A DNA stretch of 64,000 bases from Neisseria sp. Marseille-Q6792 (GCF_943181435.1 NZ_OW969598.1:992001-1056000); one strand, 5' to 3'; shown: positions 52,240 to 62,126, numbered from the stretch's first letter. Translations and numbers: made by a program. The notes: a model not told the origin generated them from the letters alone.

Positions 52240-52271
52240 TTCAGACGGCATTTGCAGCAATGCCGTCTGAA
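52240..52271. other. Outward-facing DUS pair in the trhP leader
   Basis: TTCAGACGGCAT and ATGCCGTCTGAA eight bases apart, 25 bases before the trhP start. This is an unusual place for a hairpin. Confidence 0.7.
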
Positions 52272-52295
52272 ACATTTCTACAAAGCACACAAATC

Positions 52296-53651
52296 ATGAA
52301 AGCACCCGAACTCTTATTGCCAGCAGGCGGTCTCGAACGTATGCGCGCCGCCTACGACTACGGCGCAGACGCCGTTTACGCCGGCAGCCCGCGTTACTCC
52401 CTGCGTGCCCGCAACAACGAATTTGCCAAACTCGACGTCCTCGAGCAAGGCATTAAAGAAGCGCACGAACGCAACAAAAAATTCTTCCTTACCGTCAATA
52501 CGCTGCCGCACAACTCCAAACTCAAAACCTTTGTTTCGGATATGGAGCCCTTGATTGCCATGAAACCCGACGCGCTGATTATGGCGGATCCGGGTTTGAT
52601 TATGACCGTGCGCGAAAAATGGCCGGAAATGCCGATCCATCTGTCCGTACAGGCCAACACCACCAACTACTGGGGCGTGAAATTCTGGCAGAACATCGGC
52701 GTCGAACGCATCATCCTGTCGCGCGAATTGAGCATGGAAGAAATCGCCGAAATCCGCCAAGAATGCCCCGACATCGAACTCGAAGTCTTCATCCACGGCG
52801 CATTGTGTATCGCCTACTCCGGCCGTTGCCTGCTCTCCGGCTATTTCAACCACCGCGACCCTAACCAAGGCACCTGCACCAACTCCTGCCGTTGGGATTA
52901 CAAGGTTCACAATGCCACGGAAAGTGATGCGGGCGATGCCCAGCTTCTGCAAGGTTTTAACTTTGAAAAAGCCCAAGAAGAAGCCAACCAAAACTTCGAA
53001 GGCATCAACGGTCAAAAACGCCATCCCTACGCCGACAAAGTTTTCCTGATTGAAGAGTCCAACCGCCCGGGCGAAATGATGCCGATTATGGAAGACGAAC
53101 ACGGCACCTACATCATGAACTCTAAAGACCTTCGCGGCATTGAAGTGGTTGAGAAACTGGCCAAAATCGGCGTGGACAGCCTCAAAGTCGAAGGCCGTAC
53201 TAAATCGCTCTATTATGTTGCACGCGTGGCCCAGTCCTACCGCAAAGCGATTGACGATGCCGTTGCAGGCCGTCCGTTTGATTACAGCCTGTTGAGCGAA
53301 CTCGAAGGCCTCGCCAACCGCGGCTACACCAGCGGCTTCCTCGAACGCCACCAAACTCAGGATTACCAAAACTACCTGACCGGCCATTCCATCGCCAAAC
53401 AAAGCCAATATGTCGGCCACGTTACCGAAATCGACGCTGAAGGTTGGGCAACGGTGGAAGTCAAAAACCGCTTCGCCGTCGGCGATTCACTCGAAATCAT
53501 CCACCCGAGCGGCAACCAAACCATCAAATTGGAACAAATGACCCGCAAAGGCCAACCTGTCGATGTTGCCCCGGGCAACGGCATTCAGGTCAAAATCCCA
53601 AATATGCAGGGCAAAGAAAAAGCCCTTATCGCACGCGTGTTGAACCCCTGA
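52296..53651 (+). CDS. trhP: U32 family tRNA hydroxylation protein (collagenase-like, 'col')
   Basis: 451 aa. U32 signature EVFIHGALCIAYSGRCLLS with Cys residues that bind an iron-sulfur cluster, followed by NSCRWDYKV. The E. coli homologue YegQ/TrhP makes 5-hydroxyuridine in tRNA anticodons; the older 'collagenase' name is historical. In meningococci this gene ('col') borders the exchangeable island next to hemO. Start MKAPELLLPAGG by family; 35 more codons are open upstream. Confidence 0.92.
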   Translation: MKAPELLLPAGGLERMRAAYDYGADAVYAGSPRYSLRARNNEFAKLDVLEQGIKEAHERNKKFFLTVNTLPHNSKLKTFVSDMEPLIAMKPDALIMADPGLIMTVREKWPEMPIHLSVQANTTNYWGVKFWQNIGVERIILSRELSMEEIAEIRQECPDIELEVFIHGALCIAYSGRCLLSGYFNHRDPNQGTCTNSCRWDYKVHNATESDAGDAQLLQGFNFEKAQEEANQNFEGINGQKRHPYADKVFLIEESNRPGEMMPIMEDEHGTYIMNSKDLRGIEVVEKLAKIGVDSLKVEGRTKSLYYVARVAQSYRKAIDDAVAGRPFDYSLLSELEGLANRGYTSGFLERHQTQDYQNYLTGHSIAKQSQYVGHVTEIDAEGWATVEVKNRFAVGDSLEIIHPSGNQTIKLEQMTRKGQPVDVAPGNGIQVKIPNMQGKEKALIARVLNP

Positions 53652-53657
53652 GCCACA

Positions 53658-53688
53658 ATGCCGTCTGAAACCTGTTTTCAGACGGCAT
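53658..53688. terminator. DUS-hairpin after trhP
   Basis: Inverted uptake sequences seven bases apart followed by TTT. Confidence 0.8.
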
Positions 53689-53747
53689 TTTGTTGAATCT
53701 TACGGTACAATGCTAATGATTTCCCACAGCAAACAAGGACATCCGAC

Positions 53748-54260
53748 ATGAAAAAAATCCTCATACTCTCCGCCGCCGCCCTGATGCTGGCTGCCTGCCA
53801 ATCCGGCCGCGCGCCTAAAAACGCGCACACGGCATCCGCCGGCACACCGGCCGGAGAATCATGCAAAGTCATCCGGGGCGACACCGCAGGAAGCGGCAAA
53901 AACATCATTTACCGTTGCAGCAACGGTCAGGCGGCAATAAATGCAGCCATTGCAGACGGCGTATTGGAATCCGGGATTCCCGTCAGCTTCGGCGGCGGCG
54001 GCGTGCCGGTTGCAAACGGCAGGAATCTGGTTACACGGCAAGCAGCAAACGGCGTAGGCAAATCCGACTCCGAAGCCTGCGAACGCGCCTTAATCAATGC
54101 CGCCCGCAAATTCCAGCAGACCGCAGGCAAACTCGGCGGACGCAGTGTTACCGGCTTCCAGAGCTACTTCGACAAGCAGCCGCTGCAAGGCGGGCAATAC
54201 GACTGTCAGGCAGGCTCGTTCCACGTCCGCGTGGTCATGCGCGCCAATGTCGTCCGTTAA
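53748..54260 (+). CDS. Hypothetical lipoprotein of the hmbR island
   Basis: 170 aa. Signal with lipobox LMLAACQS. The body is Gly/Ala-rich with four further Cys (SCKVIRG, YRCSNG, EACERAL, YDCQAG) that may form two disulfides. No known domain recognised. It lies between trhP and the receptor gene with DUS hairpins on both sides. SD AAGGA. Confidence 0.85.
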   Translation: MKKILILSAAALMLAACQSGRAPKNAHTASAGTPAGESCKVIRGDTAGSGKNIIYRCSNGQAAINAAIADGVLESGIPVSFGGGGVPVANGRNLVTRQAANGVGKSDSEACERALINAARKFQQTAGKLGGRSVTGFQSYFDKQPLQGGQYDCQAGSFHVRVVMRANVVR

Positions 54261-54278
54261 CATATCGGCAACCAAAAA

Positions 54279-54308
54279 ATGCCGTCTGAAACATTTTTCA
54301 GACGGCAT
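54279..54308. terminator. DUS-hairpin after the lipoprotein gene
   Basis: Inverted uptake sequences with AAAAAA before and TTTTT after. Confidence 0.85.
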
Positions 54309-54386
54309 TTTTAATCCTGCAACATTACCCCCTGCCCGAGTTCGGATACTGTATCAATATAAAACCCCATCACACAGATTTACGGT

Positions 54387-54427
54387 AAAAAACCGTCCGA
54401 ATGAGTTCTTGAACAAAATTCGGACGG
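54387..54427 (-). terminator. Terminator of the haem receptor gene
   Basis: CCGTCCGAAT / ATTCGGACGG stem with six T on the minus strand. Confidence 0.85.
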
Positions 54428-54467
54428 CTTTAATTTTCAACAAGGCAATTAATCCAATAATACCGGA

Positions 54468-56945
54468 TTAAAACTTCCATTCCAGCGATACGGCGTAATT
54501 GCGACCCGGAGCGTAGTAGCGTTCCAAGCCCTGGGCTGCTGATTTAGTATTCGATACGCTTAAAGAGTTAATAGTCGATCTCGGATTGATGCCGCGCAAG
54601 CTGTCCCATGTATGGTATTTCCGGTTAAACAGATTATAAACGCCCGCCCGCAAAGTCATACGTTTTACCGGTTTGTAGTAGCCGAATACATCCACAACAG
54701 TTGCCGCTTTATTCAACCAACGGAAGTCGATTTTATCGTCACGATACTGCAAGGCAACAGCACAACCATCTGTTTCCTCACCTGTCCAAGGATCGAGTTT
54801 ATAGCTTGTGCAATAGCTCTTTTGTTCAATTACTTGGGCATCTTTGGCTTTTTTCCTGCCCATATAGCTGACACGGGAGAAAATACCCCAACGCTCATCA
54901 GGAGACTCATAATCGAATCCAAGCACCAACTTCAGCGGCTGGATGGACAGCATACTGCCGCGATTGCCGGACAATTTGCCTTTGCTGTAACCCAATGCGC
55001 CGGATAATTTGAAACCTTCCGGCACGGGCATTACTTGATGTAGGTTCATCTCTCCTTTAAGTTCAATTCCCCTCACCCTTGCTTTATCGACATTGACCAT
55101 TTGCTGACCGATTTGGGTAAGCGTAGCACCGCAATAGGTCGGATCCGTATAACAAGCATACCAATCACCAGCAAATGGATTGGGAACTTGGAAGGTATGT
55201 TCTTCTTCAAACAGGAAATTACGGTAACGGGTTTGATACAGGCTGAAATCCAAAGACCCCTTGTCGTTTTTACCATGCAGCGACAATGTTTGATTCAGGC
55301 TGCGTTCGGCTTTCAGCGACGGATTCGCTATCCAGTGGCCATACACGCTGGTATAAGTAAAATACATTTCCGATGCTGTCGGCACGCGATGCCCCGTATT
55401 GATTTGGTAAGCAGCACGCCAAGTATCATTCAAGCGGTAGTCCAAACCTAAAACACCGTTCCATGTATTAAAACTTCTTGCGGCCGGGTTGCCGTCATTA
55501 ACACAGGTACTCAGACAAGGCGTATCTGGCTTGAAAGCCTGCGGTTTTACCTTCTCATAGTCGTAGCGCACGCCTGCATTTACAGATAACTTGTCGCCAA
55601 AAGCGATTTTATCCTGCAATGAAAAACCGATTTGATCCGTTTTCATCGGACGCATAATGGTGTAATGTTTACGGTCAGTTATATTGCCTGTTGAATTAAA
55701 ATCTAAATCATCATTTACATTTTCAAAGTCGCGGCGACTGGCAAAAGTCTTAAACGATAATCTGTGTTCACCTTTCCACAGTGAGAAAGGCTGGCTGTCT
55801 AAACGGAAGGATAAACGCTTGTATTTGGTATCCATATTCCGCTCGTCTCTATCAGCCATAAAGCCGTTGTGATACTGATAACCTGTGCGCCAATCTCCGG
55901 TACGAACCATATCACCTTTATAGTTTATCGCCCCATTGCGGGTCTTCTGATAGTCCAAATCCGTGCGCAGCAAGGAAAGGATGGAAGAGTCGGGCGTATA
56001 TTCGTGGTTCAGATTAATGTTGCTGCGTTTCTGTACGTCGTCCGCTTCCCGCCAATAACTTGTCAGGGAGTAAGTTTTTTCATAAGTGTAATTGCTGTTA
56101 TTTTGCCCATTAACAGAAAAGCCAAAACGGTGTGCATCAACCGGTTGCCAGCCTAATTTCACCAAATAACTGTGATTATTGTGTTTGGATGGATCTGGAT
56201 GAATGCGTGCCGAGCCACGCTCTGCCTGATCCTGTTTATCCAATTCGTCTGACCCTACAAAATCAACGACATCTCCGCCTCTGCTTTTCATTTCGTGCCC
56301 GTGTCGGCGGGAATACAAAACCACGGCATCAAAAACATTGCCCGCATAGCCGAAACCTGCGGTATTCGCCCACTCTCTGTTTTTACTTGCGTAACCGCTG
56401 CGTAGAAGCGCACCGAAATTTTGTTCCGGCAAAACAATATCCCGCGCATCAAGCGTGCGGTAGTTGACGTTGCCACCCAAAGAGCCGCTACCACTTTCAA
56501 ATGAATCTGCACCTTTCGTAATATCCACACCCTTAACCAACTCGGTATCGATGCTTAAACGGGAATTATTGAAGTTGCCGTAACGTGCATAAAGTGAATT
56601 TTCCTCCGAACTGGGCAATGCCACGCCGTCGATACTGATACCGACACGGTTGTCTTCTACCCCACGCATGGCAAAACCTTTCATACGGCGGCCATCATCG
56701 GATACACCGACATCGGGAGAATAACGCACCAAATCACGGGTATCTCGAATCATTTGCTCTTGAATGGTTTTAGCCTTTACTCGTTCCACAGCCGCAGGCG
56801 CATTGCGCCAACCTTTAACGCGCACTGCTTTTACCTCTGCCTTAACAGGCGTGGTTTCAGTTGCAGCTTCATCTGCCGCAAAGACCGGATTGCCGAAAAT
56901 ACTGCCAACCAGCGCGGCAATAGGGAGCATTTGTAATGGTTTCAT
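54468..56945 (-). CDS. hmbR: TonB-dependent haemoglobin/haem receptor, divergent HmbR
   Basis: 825 aa (classical HmbR about 792). The signal peptide (MKPLQMLPIAALVGSIFG...FA-AD) and plug (VRVKGWRNAPAAVERVKAKT, MKGFAMRGVEDNRVGISIDG) match HmbR, as does the C-terminus (YNLFNRKYHTWDSLRG ... YAVSLEWKF). The middle of the barrel differs strongly from the HmbR I remember and carries extra segments near residues 620 and 715. The poly-G tract that phase-varies hmbR (encoding LGGGRH) is absent; this part reads SLWKGEHRL. Position next to hemO supports haem uptake. Variant ligand is possible. Confidence 0.85.
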   Translation of the reverse strand: MKPLQMLPIAALVGSIFGNPVFAADEAATETTPVKAEVKAVRVKGWRNAPAAVERVKAKTIQEQMIRDTRDLVRYSPDVGVSDDGRRMKGFAMRGVEDNRVGISIDGVALPSSEENSLYARYGNFNNSRLSIDTELVKGVDITKGADSFESGSGSLGGNVNYRTLDARDIVLPEQNFGALLRSGYASKNREWANTAGFGYAGNVFDAVVLYSRRHGHEMKSRGGDVVDFVGSDELDKQDQAERGSARIHPDPSKHNNHSYLVKLGWQPVDAHRFGFSVNGQNNSNYTYEKTYSLTSYWREADDVQKRSNINLNHEYTPDSSILSLLRTDLDYQKTRNGAINYKGDMVRTGDWRTGYQYHNGFMADRDERNMDTKYKRLSFRLDSQPFSLWKGEHRLSFKTFASRRDFENVNDDLDFNSTGNITDRKHYTIMRPMKTDQIGFSLQDKIAFGDKLSVNAGVRYDYEKVKPQAFKPDTPCLSTCVNDGNPAARSFNTWNGVLGLDYRLNDTWRAAYQINTGHRVPTASEMYFTYTSVYGHWIANPSLKAERSLNQTLSLHGKNDKGSLDFSLYQTRYRNFLFEEEHTFQVPNPFAGDWYACYTDPTYCGATLTQIGQQMVNVDKARVRGIELKGEMNLHQVMPVPEGFKLSGALGYSKGKLSGNRGSMLSIQPLKLVLGFDYESPDERWGIFSRVSYMGRKKAKDAQVIEQKSYCTSYKLDPWTGEETDGCAVALQYRDDKIDFRWLNKAATVVDVFGYYKPVKRMTLRAGVYNLFNRKYHTWDSLRGINPRSTINSLSVSNTKSAAQGLERYYAPGRNYAVSLEWKF

Positions 56946-57005
56946 ATTATCAACTCAAAATGTAATGGATTATTCATCCGTCGGTTAGCGCATAATAGAT
57001 TTTCT

Positions 57006-57024
57006 GATAATCATTAATATTTAA
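57006..57024. promoter_or_regulatory. Fur-box-like site before hmbR
   Basis: GATAATCATTAATATTTAA, partial match to the Fur consensus, about 60 bases before the hmbR start. Iron control of hmbR is known. Confidence 0.5.
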
Positions 57025-57120
57025 TAAGACAGTAATCCATGCAAACAAAGCCGCGCCGTGTAATTAAAGGTCCCTGCAAACAGCTATGCCGAGACCTTGT
57101 TTCTTTGATGCAATTATTTT

Positions 57121-57750
57121 TTAGTGCCTGTGCGGCATCATACCTTCGGGGGCTTCGGCATCGGCTGCCAAGCCGAAGGTTTCGCGCAACACGACTTTAT
57201 AGAATGCAAAGGCTTCGCGCGCGCCTTGGATGGCTTCGGCTTCGGCTTCGGGAGTCAAGTTCAAAGCGTTCAGGTGTTCGACGAAGGCGCGCCAGTGTTT
57301 GCCGCGACCGTCTGGATGCGGAGCGAGGTGGCGCGCGCCGTGTTCGCCGTTGTAATCGAGTTTTTGCGCGTGTTTGAACAAAAACGCCGCGCCCAAATTA
57401 GATCCTTCGGCGCAATAAAGCCAGCCGATTGCTTTGTTGCCGGTTTCATGCGGCAGTGGTTTGCCGTATTCGTAAGGTTTGTCACCCAAATCTGCAAGGT
57501 CTTGCGTTACGGCATCGTATCGCGCCATGTATTCCAGCTCGGGAATGGCTTTGTTTAATTCGGCATCTTTATAGATGTGGTCGACGGCCTTGTGGAAAAC
57601 GGATTGGAGTTTCAAAAATTTGATGTAGTTTTCTTTGCTGACAAACGGTTGGACAAACATAACGAGATTATCCACGCTGTCGTGAACCGCCGTGGTATCC
57701 GCCTTCAGGCGTTTGGCAAACGTCAGGGCTTGATTTTCGGTTTCACTCAT
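57121..57750 (-). CDS. hemO: Haem oxygenase
   Basis: 209 aa. It opens haem to biliverdin, CO and iron, releasing iron from haem imported by the receptor encoded next. The proximal His lies in TTAVHDSVDN and the distal-helix GNKAIGWLYCAEGSNLGAAF is kept. The C-terminal MMPHRH end is intact. SD AAAGGAAAA before MSETENQ. It is upstream of hmbR on the same strand, gap 175 bases. Confidence 0.96.
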   Translation of the reverse strand: MSETENQALTFAKRLKADTTAVHDSVDNLVMFVQPFVSKENYIKFLKLQSVFHKAVDHIYKDAELNKAIPELEYMARYDAVTQDLADLGDKPYEYGKPLPHETGNKAIGWLYCAEGSNLGAAFLFKHAQKLDYNGEHGARHLAPHPDGRGKHWRAFVEHLNALNLTPEAEAEAIQGAREAFAFYKVVLRETFGLAADAEAPEGMMPHRH

Positions 57751-58087
57751 ATTTTTTCCTTTATCGATAAGTGGTAAGGATGGCAATACGGGTAAACTCC
57801 GTATTTGCCTGTATACTCGACATACAAAAATAATAAATAAAATTTATTATCATATAATTTTGGAATATATATCATTTGCGTTATATGTTCAAGCAGATGT
57901 CTTACTATCATTTACAGAGATAGCGTTTTATAAAGGGATTCGATAATCAGGTAGGTAGCCGCACAAAGAATATTTCTACTGCATAGCGGTTTGTTTATAC
58001 GGTTGCCCATGCCGGTTTTGCATCCTGATTGGGCGTATCGCCTTTTTTTCCTTTATAATGCCGCCACTTATATTTGCTACTTTCCCG
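57751..58087. other. Divergent hemO-pqiA intergenic region
   Basis: Very AT-rich. A possible Fur site lies at 57832-57851 (inverse reads GATAATAAATTTTATTTATT), upstream of hemO. No gene or repeat is seen in the rest. Confidence 0.45.
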
Positions 58088-59392
58088 ATGAAGCCGTTTG
58101 CCGAAAATATCCCCCACAGCCTTCGCGGCAGCTGCCGCGACGAAACCCTGCCGCCGCATACGGTAGATTGCCCGGAATGCGGCTGCCGTGTGGATGTGCC
58201 GCAATTGGACAGGGGAGAGGCAGCGTTCTGTCCCCGTTGCGGACACAAACTCTTCAGGGTGGGCAGGCATCCTTTTTCCGGCCCGCCCGCTTATGCGGCG
58301 GCTTCGCTGATTTTGATGGCGTTTGCTTACGGTATGACGTATATCGAGGTCGGGATACCGGGTGCGGCATCCGTCCTTTCGCTGCCCGAGATGATGCGCC
58401 TGATGGTGTTTCAGGATTATGGTTTTTTGGCCGAAGTGATGTTTGTGCTGACCTTCGGCGCGCCGGTTCTGTTTCTGCTGCTGTGCCTGTATGTCTATGC
58501 CGCGCTGATACGGAAACGGGTGTATCCTGCGCTGCGTTTGGCAACGCGCGTAATGGTGCGCTTGAGGCAGGCGATGATGGTGGATGTATTTTTTGTTTCC
58601 ACTCTGGTGGCGTATATCAAGCTCTCGTCTGTGGCAGAGGTTCGCTTCGGGCCGGCGTTTTATCTGATGTTCGCGCTGTCGGTTATGCTGATTCGGACTT
58701 CGGTATCCGTTCCCCAGCATTGGGTGTATTTTCAAATCGGGCAGCTGACGGGGGATAATGCGGTTCAGACGGCATCGGAAGATAAAACCTGTTGCAGCCG
58801 CTGCCTGTATTTCCGCGACGGTGCCGAATCCCCCTGCGGCGTGTGCGGCGCGGAACTGTACCGCCGACGGCCGAAAAGTCTGAGTATTTCGTCGGCGTTT
58901 CTGACGGCGGCGGTTATTTTGTATTTCCCTGCCAATATCCTGCCGATTATGATTTCGTCCAATCCTGCCACCACGGAGGCCAACACTATCCTTAGCGGCA
59001 TCGCTTATATGTGGGACGAGGGCGACAGGCTGATTGCGGCGGTTATTTTCAGCGCGAGTATTTTGGTGCCGGTGCTGAAGATTGCGGCAATGTCGGTTTT
59101 GATTGCGTCCGCCCGCTTCGCTTTGCCGGCGGGCGCAAAGAAATTGTCGCACCTCTACCGCATCACCGAAGCAGTCGGTCGCTGGTCGATGATTGATATT
59201 TTTGTGATTATTATTTTGATGTGTTCGTTCCACACTTATGCCGCGCGCGTCATTCCGGGCAGTGCGGCAGTCTATTTCTGCCTGGTCGTGATTCTGACGA
59301 TGCTGTCCGCCTATTATTTCGACCCGCGCCTGCTTTGGGACAAACGCGCTTCAGACGGCATTGCTTTCAACGAAACGGAAAAATATGACTGA
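58088..59392 (+). CDS. pqiA: Intermembrane transport protein PqiA
   Basis: 434 aa. Two PqiA domains, each led by a zinc motif: CPECGCRVDV ... CPRCGHKL and CSRCLYF ... CGVCG. Each is followed by about four spans (eight in all). It is the inner membrane part of the PqiABC lipid transport system. Start MKPFAEN; no strong SD. It overlaps pqiB by 8 bases. Confidence 0.92.
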   Translation: MKPFAENIPHSLRGSCRDETLPPHTVDCPECGCRVDVPQLDRGEAAFCPRCGHKLFRVGRHPFSGPPAYAAASLILMAFAYGMTYIEVGIPGAASVLSLPEMMRLMVFQDYGFLAEVMFVLTFGAPVLFLLLCLYVYAALIRKRVYPALRLATRVMVRLRQAMMVDVFFVSTLVAYIKLSSVAEVRFGPAFYLMFALSVMLIRTSVSVPQHWVYFQIGQLTGDNAVQTASEDKTCCSRCLYFRDGAESPCGVCGAELYRRRPKSLSISSAFLTAAVILYFPANILPIMISSNPATTEANTILSGIAYMWDEGDRLIAAVIFSASILVPVLKIAAMSVLIASARFALPAGAKKLSHLYRITEAVGRWSMIDIFVIIILMCSFHTYAARVIPGSAAVYFCLVVILTMLSAYYFDPRLLWDKRASDGIAFNETEKYD

Positions 59393-61046
59393 CAACAACC
59401 CTCCTCCAAACGGACACGCTCAAGCACGCGTCCGCAAAAACAACACCTTCCTCTCCGCCGTCTGGCTGGTCCCGCTGATTGCGCTGATTGCCGGTGGCTG
59501 GCTGTGGATTAAGGAAATCCGCAACAGGGGGCCTGTGGTTACGCTCTTGATGGACAGCGCGGAAGGCATTGAAGTCAACAATACGGTCATCAAAGTATTG
59601 AGCATCGATGTCGGACGCGTTACCCGAATCAAACTGCGCGACGACCAAAAAGGCGTGGAAGTAACCGCCCAACTCAATGCGGACGTATCCGGCCTCATCC
59701 GCAGCGACACACAGTTTTGGGTGGTCAAGCCGCGTATCGACCAAAGCGGCGTAACCGGTTTGGGTACGCTGCTTTCGGGTTCGTACATCGCTTTTACACC
59801 CGGCAAAAGCGACGAAGTAAAAGACGTGTTCCAAGTGCAGGACATTCCGCCCGTTACCGCCATCGGGCAAAGCGGGCTGCGCTTGAATTTGATTGGTAAA
59901 AACGACCGCATCCTCAACGTCAACAGCCCTGTTTTGTATGAAAACTTTATGGTCGGGCAAATCGAAAGCGCGCATTTCGACCCGTCCGACCAAAGCGTGC
60001 ATTACACCATCTTCATCCAAAGCCCCAACGACAAACTGATTCATTCCGCCAGCCGTTTTTGGCTGGAAAGCGGCATCAATATCGAAACTACAGGCAGCGG
60101 CATCAAACTCAATTCCGCCCCTCTGCCTGTCCTGCTGTCGGGCGCGATTTCATTTGATTCGCCGAAAACCAAAAACAGTAAAAACGTCAAAAGCGAAGAC
60201 AGCTTCACGCTTTATGACAGCCGCAGCGAAGTTGCCAACCTGCCTGACGACCGCTCGCTATACTACACCGCGTTTTTCAAACAATCCGTGCGCGGACTGA
60301 CCGTCGGTTCGCCTGTTGAATACAAAGGGCTGAATGTCGGCGTGGTTTCCGACGTTCCTTATTTTGACCGCAACGACAGCCTGCACCTGTTTGAAAACGG
60401 CTGGATACCCGTACGCATCCGCATCGAGCCTTCCCGCTTGGAAATCAATGCCGACGAACAAAGCAAAGAACATTGGAAACAACAATTTCAGACGGCCTTA
60501 AACAAAGGCCTGACCGCCACCATCTCCAGTAACAACCTGCTGACCGGCAGCAAAATGATTGAGTTGAACGATCAGCCTTCCGCCTCGCCTAAGCTGCGAC
60601 CGCATACCGTTTATGCAGGCGATACCGTCATCGCCACACGGGGCGGCGGTTTGGACGACTTGCAGGCCAAATTGGCGGATTTGCTGGACAAATTCGGCAA
60701 ACTGCCTTTGGATAAGACGGTTGCCGAATTGAACGGCTCGCTTGCCGAGCTCAAATCCGCACTCAAATCTGCCAATGCCGCCCTAAGCTCCATTGACAAA
60801 CTGGTTGGAAAACCGCAGACGCAAAACATTCCGAACGAGCTGAACCAAACCCTGAAAGAATTGCGTCAAACCCTGCAAGGCGTATCGCCGCAATCGCCTA
60901 TCTACGGCGACGTACAAAATACGCTGCAAAGTTTGGACAAAACCTTAAAAGACGTTCAACCCGTCATTAACACTTTGAAAGAAAAACCCAACGCGCTGAT
61001 TTTCAACAGCAGCAGCAAAGACCCTATCCCGAAAGGAAGCCGATAA
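59385..61046 (+). CDS. pqiB: MCE-domain lipid transport protein PqiB
   Basis: 553 aa. One N-terminal membrane anchor (LSAVWLVPLIALIAGGWLWI) and three MCE domains (starting GPVVTLLMDSAEGIEVNNT, GIGQSGLRLNLIGKND-like ~165 and TAFFKQSVRGLTVGSPVEYKG). A C-terminal helical region (LAELKSALKSANAALSSIDKL) forms the needle across the periplasm. Start at the ATG overlapping pqiA. Confidence 0.94.
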   Translation: MTDNNPPPNGHAQARVRKNNTFLSAVWLVPLIALIAGGWLWIKEIRNRGPVVTLLMDSAEGIEVNNTVIKVLSIDVGRVTRIKLRDDQKGVEVTAQLNADVSGLIRSDTQFWVVKPRIDQSGVTGLGTLLSGSYIAFTPGKSDEVKDVFQVQDIPPVTAIGQSGLRLNLIGKNDRILNVNSPVLYENFMVGQIESAHFDPSDQSVHYTIFIQSPNDKLIHSASRFWLESGINIETTGSGIKLNSAPLPVLLSGAISFDSPKTKNSKNVKSEDSFTLYDSRSEVANLPDDRSLYYTAFFKQSVRGLTVGSPVEYKGLNVGVVSDVPYFDRNDSLHLFENGWIPVRIRIEPSRLEINADEQSKEHWKQQFQTALNKGLTATISSNNLLTGSKMIELNDQPSASPKLRPHTVYAGDTVIATRGGGLDDLQAKLADLLDKFGKLPLDKTVAELNGSLAELKSALKSANAALSSIDKLVGKPQTQNIPNELNQTLKELRQTLQGVSPQSPIYGDVQNTLQSLDKTLKDVQPVINTLKEKPNALIFNSSSKDPIPKGSR

Positions 61047-61564
61047 TGCGCCTTTTCCCGATTGCCGCCGCCCTGACGCTTGCCGCCTGCGGTACTGTGC
61101 AAAGCACACAATATTTCGTGTTGCCCGACAGCCGCTACATCCGTCCTGCAACGCAAGGCAGCGAAACCGCCGTCGAAGTCCGTCTTGCCGAGCCGCTCAA
61201 ACGCGGCGGACTGGTCTATCAAACCGACCCCTACCGCCTCAACACCGCACAAAACCACGTTTGGGCAGACACCTTGGACGATATGCTCGAAGCGGCGTTG
61301 AGCAATGCATTCAACCGTTTGGACAGCACACGCACCTTTGTTCCTGCCTCACGCAGCGGCAGTACCGAAAAATGGACGGTCTATATCGACGCATTCCAAG
61401 GCAGCTACACGGGCAAAACCCTCATCAGCGGCTACGCCGTCCTACCCGACGGTACGAACAGACCCTTCCATATCGAAACCGAACAGCAGGGTGACGGCTA
61501 CGCCGCTATGACCGCCGCACTCGAACAGGGACTGAAACAGGCGGCGCAACAGATGGTCGAGTAA
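61046..61564 (+). CDS. pqiC: PqiC outer membrane lipoprotein
   Basis: 172 aa. Lipobox LTLAACGT, then the PqiC/YmbA domain with YFVLPDSRY, AVEVRLAEPLKRGGLVYQ and WADTLDDMLEAALSNAF. It docks the PqiB needle to the outer membrane. Stop and start overlap as TAATG with pqiB, so translation is coupled. Confidence 0.93.
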   Translation: MRLFPIAAALTLAACGTVQSTQYFVLPDSRYIRPATQGSETAVEVRLAEPLKRGGLVYQTDPYRLNTAQNHVWADTLDDMLEAALSNAFNRLDSTRTFVPASRSGSTEKWTVYIDAFQGSYTGKTLISGYAVLPDGTNRPFHIETEQQGDGYAAMTAALEQGLKQAAQQMVE

Positions 61565-61567
61565 ACC

Positions 61568-62119
61568 GTGAACTATTGCGAATTTGCCGCCTCACTTCCC
61601 GAAAACACCGATAACCCGAACAAACATTACCACGACACCCAATACGGTTTTCCGATTGAGGACGACAATGAATTGTTTGAGCGGCTGGTGTTGGAAATCA
61701 ATCAGGCAGGATTGAGCTGGACGCTGATGCTGAAGAAGCGGCAGGCGTTTCAGACGGCATTTGAAGGTTTCGACATCGATACGGTCGCCGCCTTCGACGA
61801 CACCGACCGCGAACGCCTGCTTGCCGACACGGGCATCGTCCGCAACCGCCTGAAAATCGATGCCGCCATTTTCAATGCACGGCAAATCCAAGCGTTGCAA
61901 CAAGAATACGGCTCGTTCAAGAACTGGCTCGACGCGCACCATCCGCGAAGCAAAGACGAATGGGTCAAACTCTTTAAAAAACATTTCAAATTCGTCGGCG
62001 GCGAAATCGTCGGCGAATTTCTGATGAGTACCGGCTACCTCAAAGGCGCGCACGCCGAAAGCTGTCCGGTTTACCGTAAAACCCTGAAATACCACCCGAA
62101 ATGGCTCGATGCCGTCTGA
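61568..62119 (+). CDS. tag: DNA-3-methyladenine glycosylase I
   Basis: 183 aa base-excision enzyme. YHDTQYGFPIEDDNELFERLVLE, AGLSWTLMLKKRQAF (catalytic Glu/aromatic cage) and FVGGEIVGEFLMSTGYLKGAH are family motifs. The usual start contains C4 of a zinc snap (YCEF) with His and Cys near the end (HAESCPVY). GTG start, 3 bases after pqiC. The stop TGA is part of an uptake sequence. Confidence 0.92.
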   Translation: MNYCEFAASLPENTDNPNKHYHDTQYGFPIEDDNELFERLVLEINQAGLSWTLMLKKRQAFQTAFEGFDIDTVAAFDDTDRERLLADTGIVRNRLKIDAAIFNARQIQALQQEYGSFKNWLDAHHPRSKDEWVKLFKKHFKFVGGEIVGEFLMSTGYLKGAHAESCPVYRKTLKYHPKWLDAV

Positions 62120-62126
62120 AAAACCA

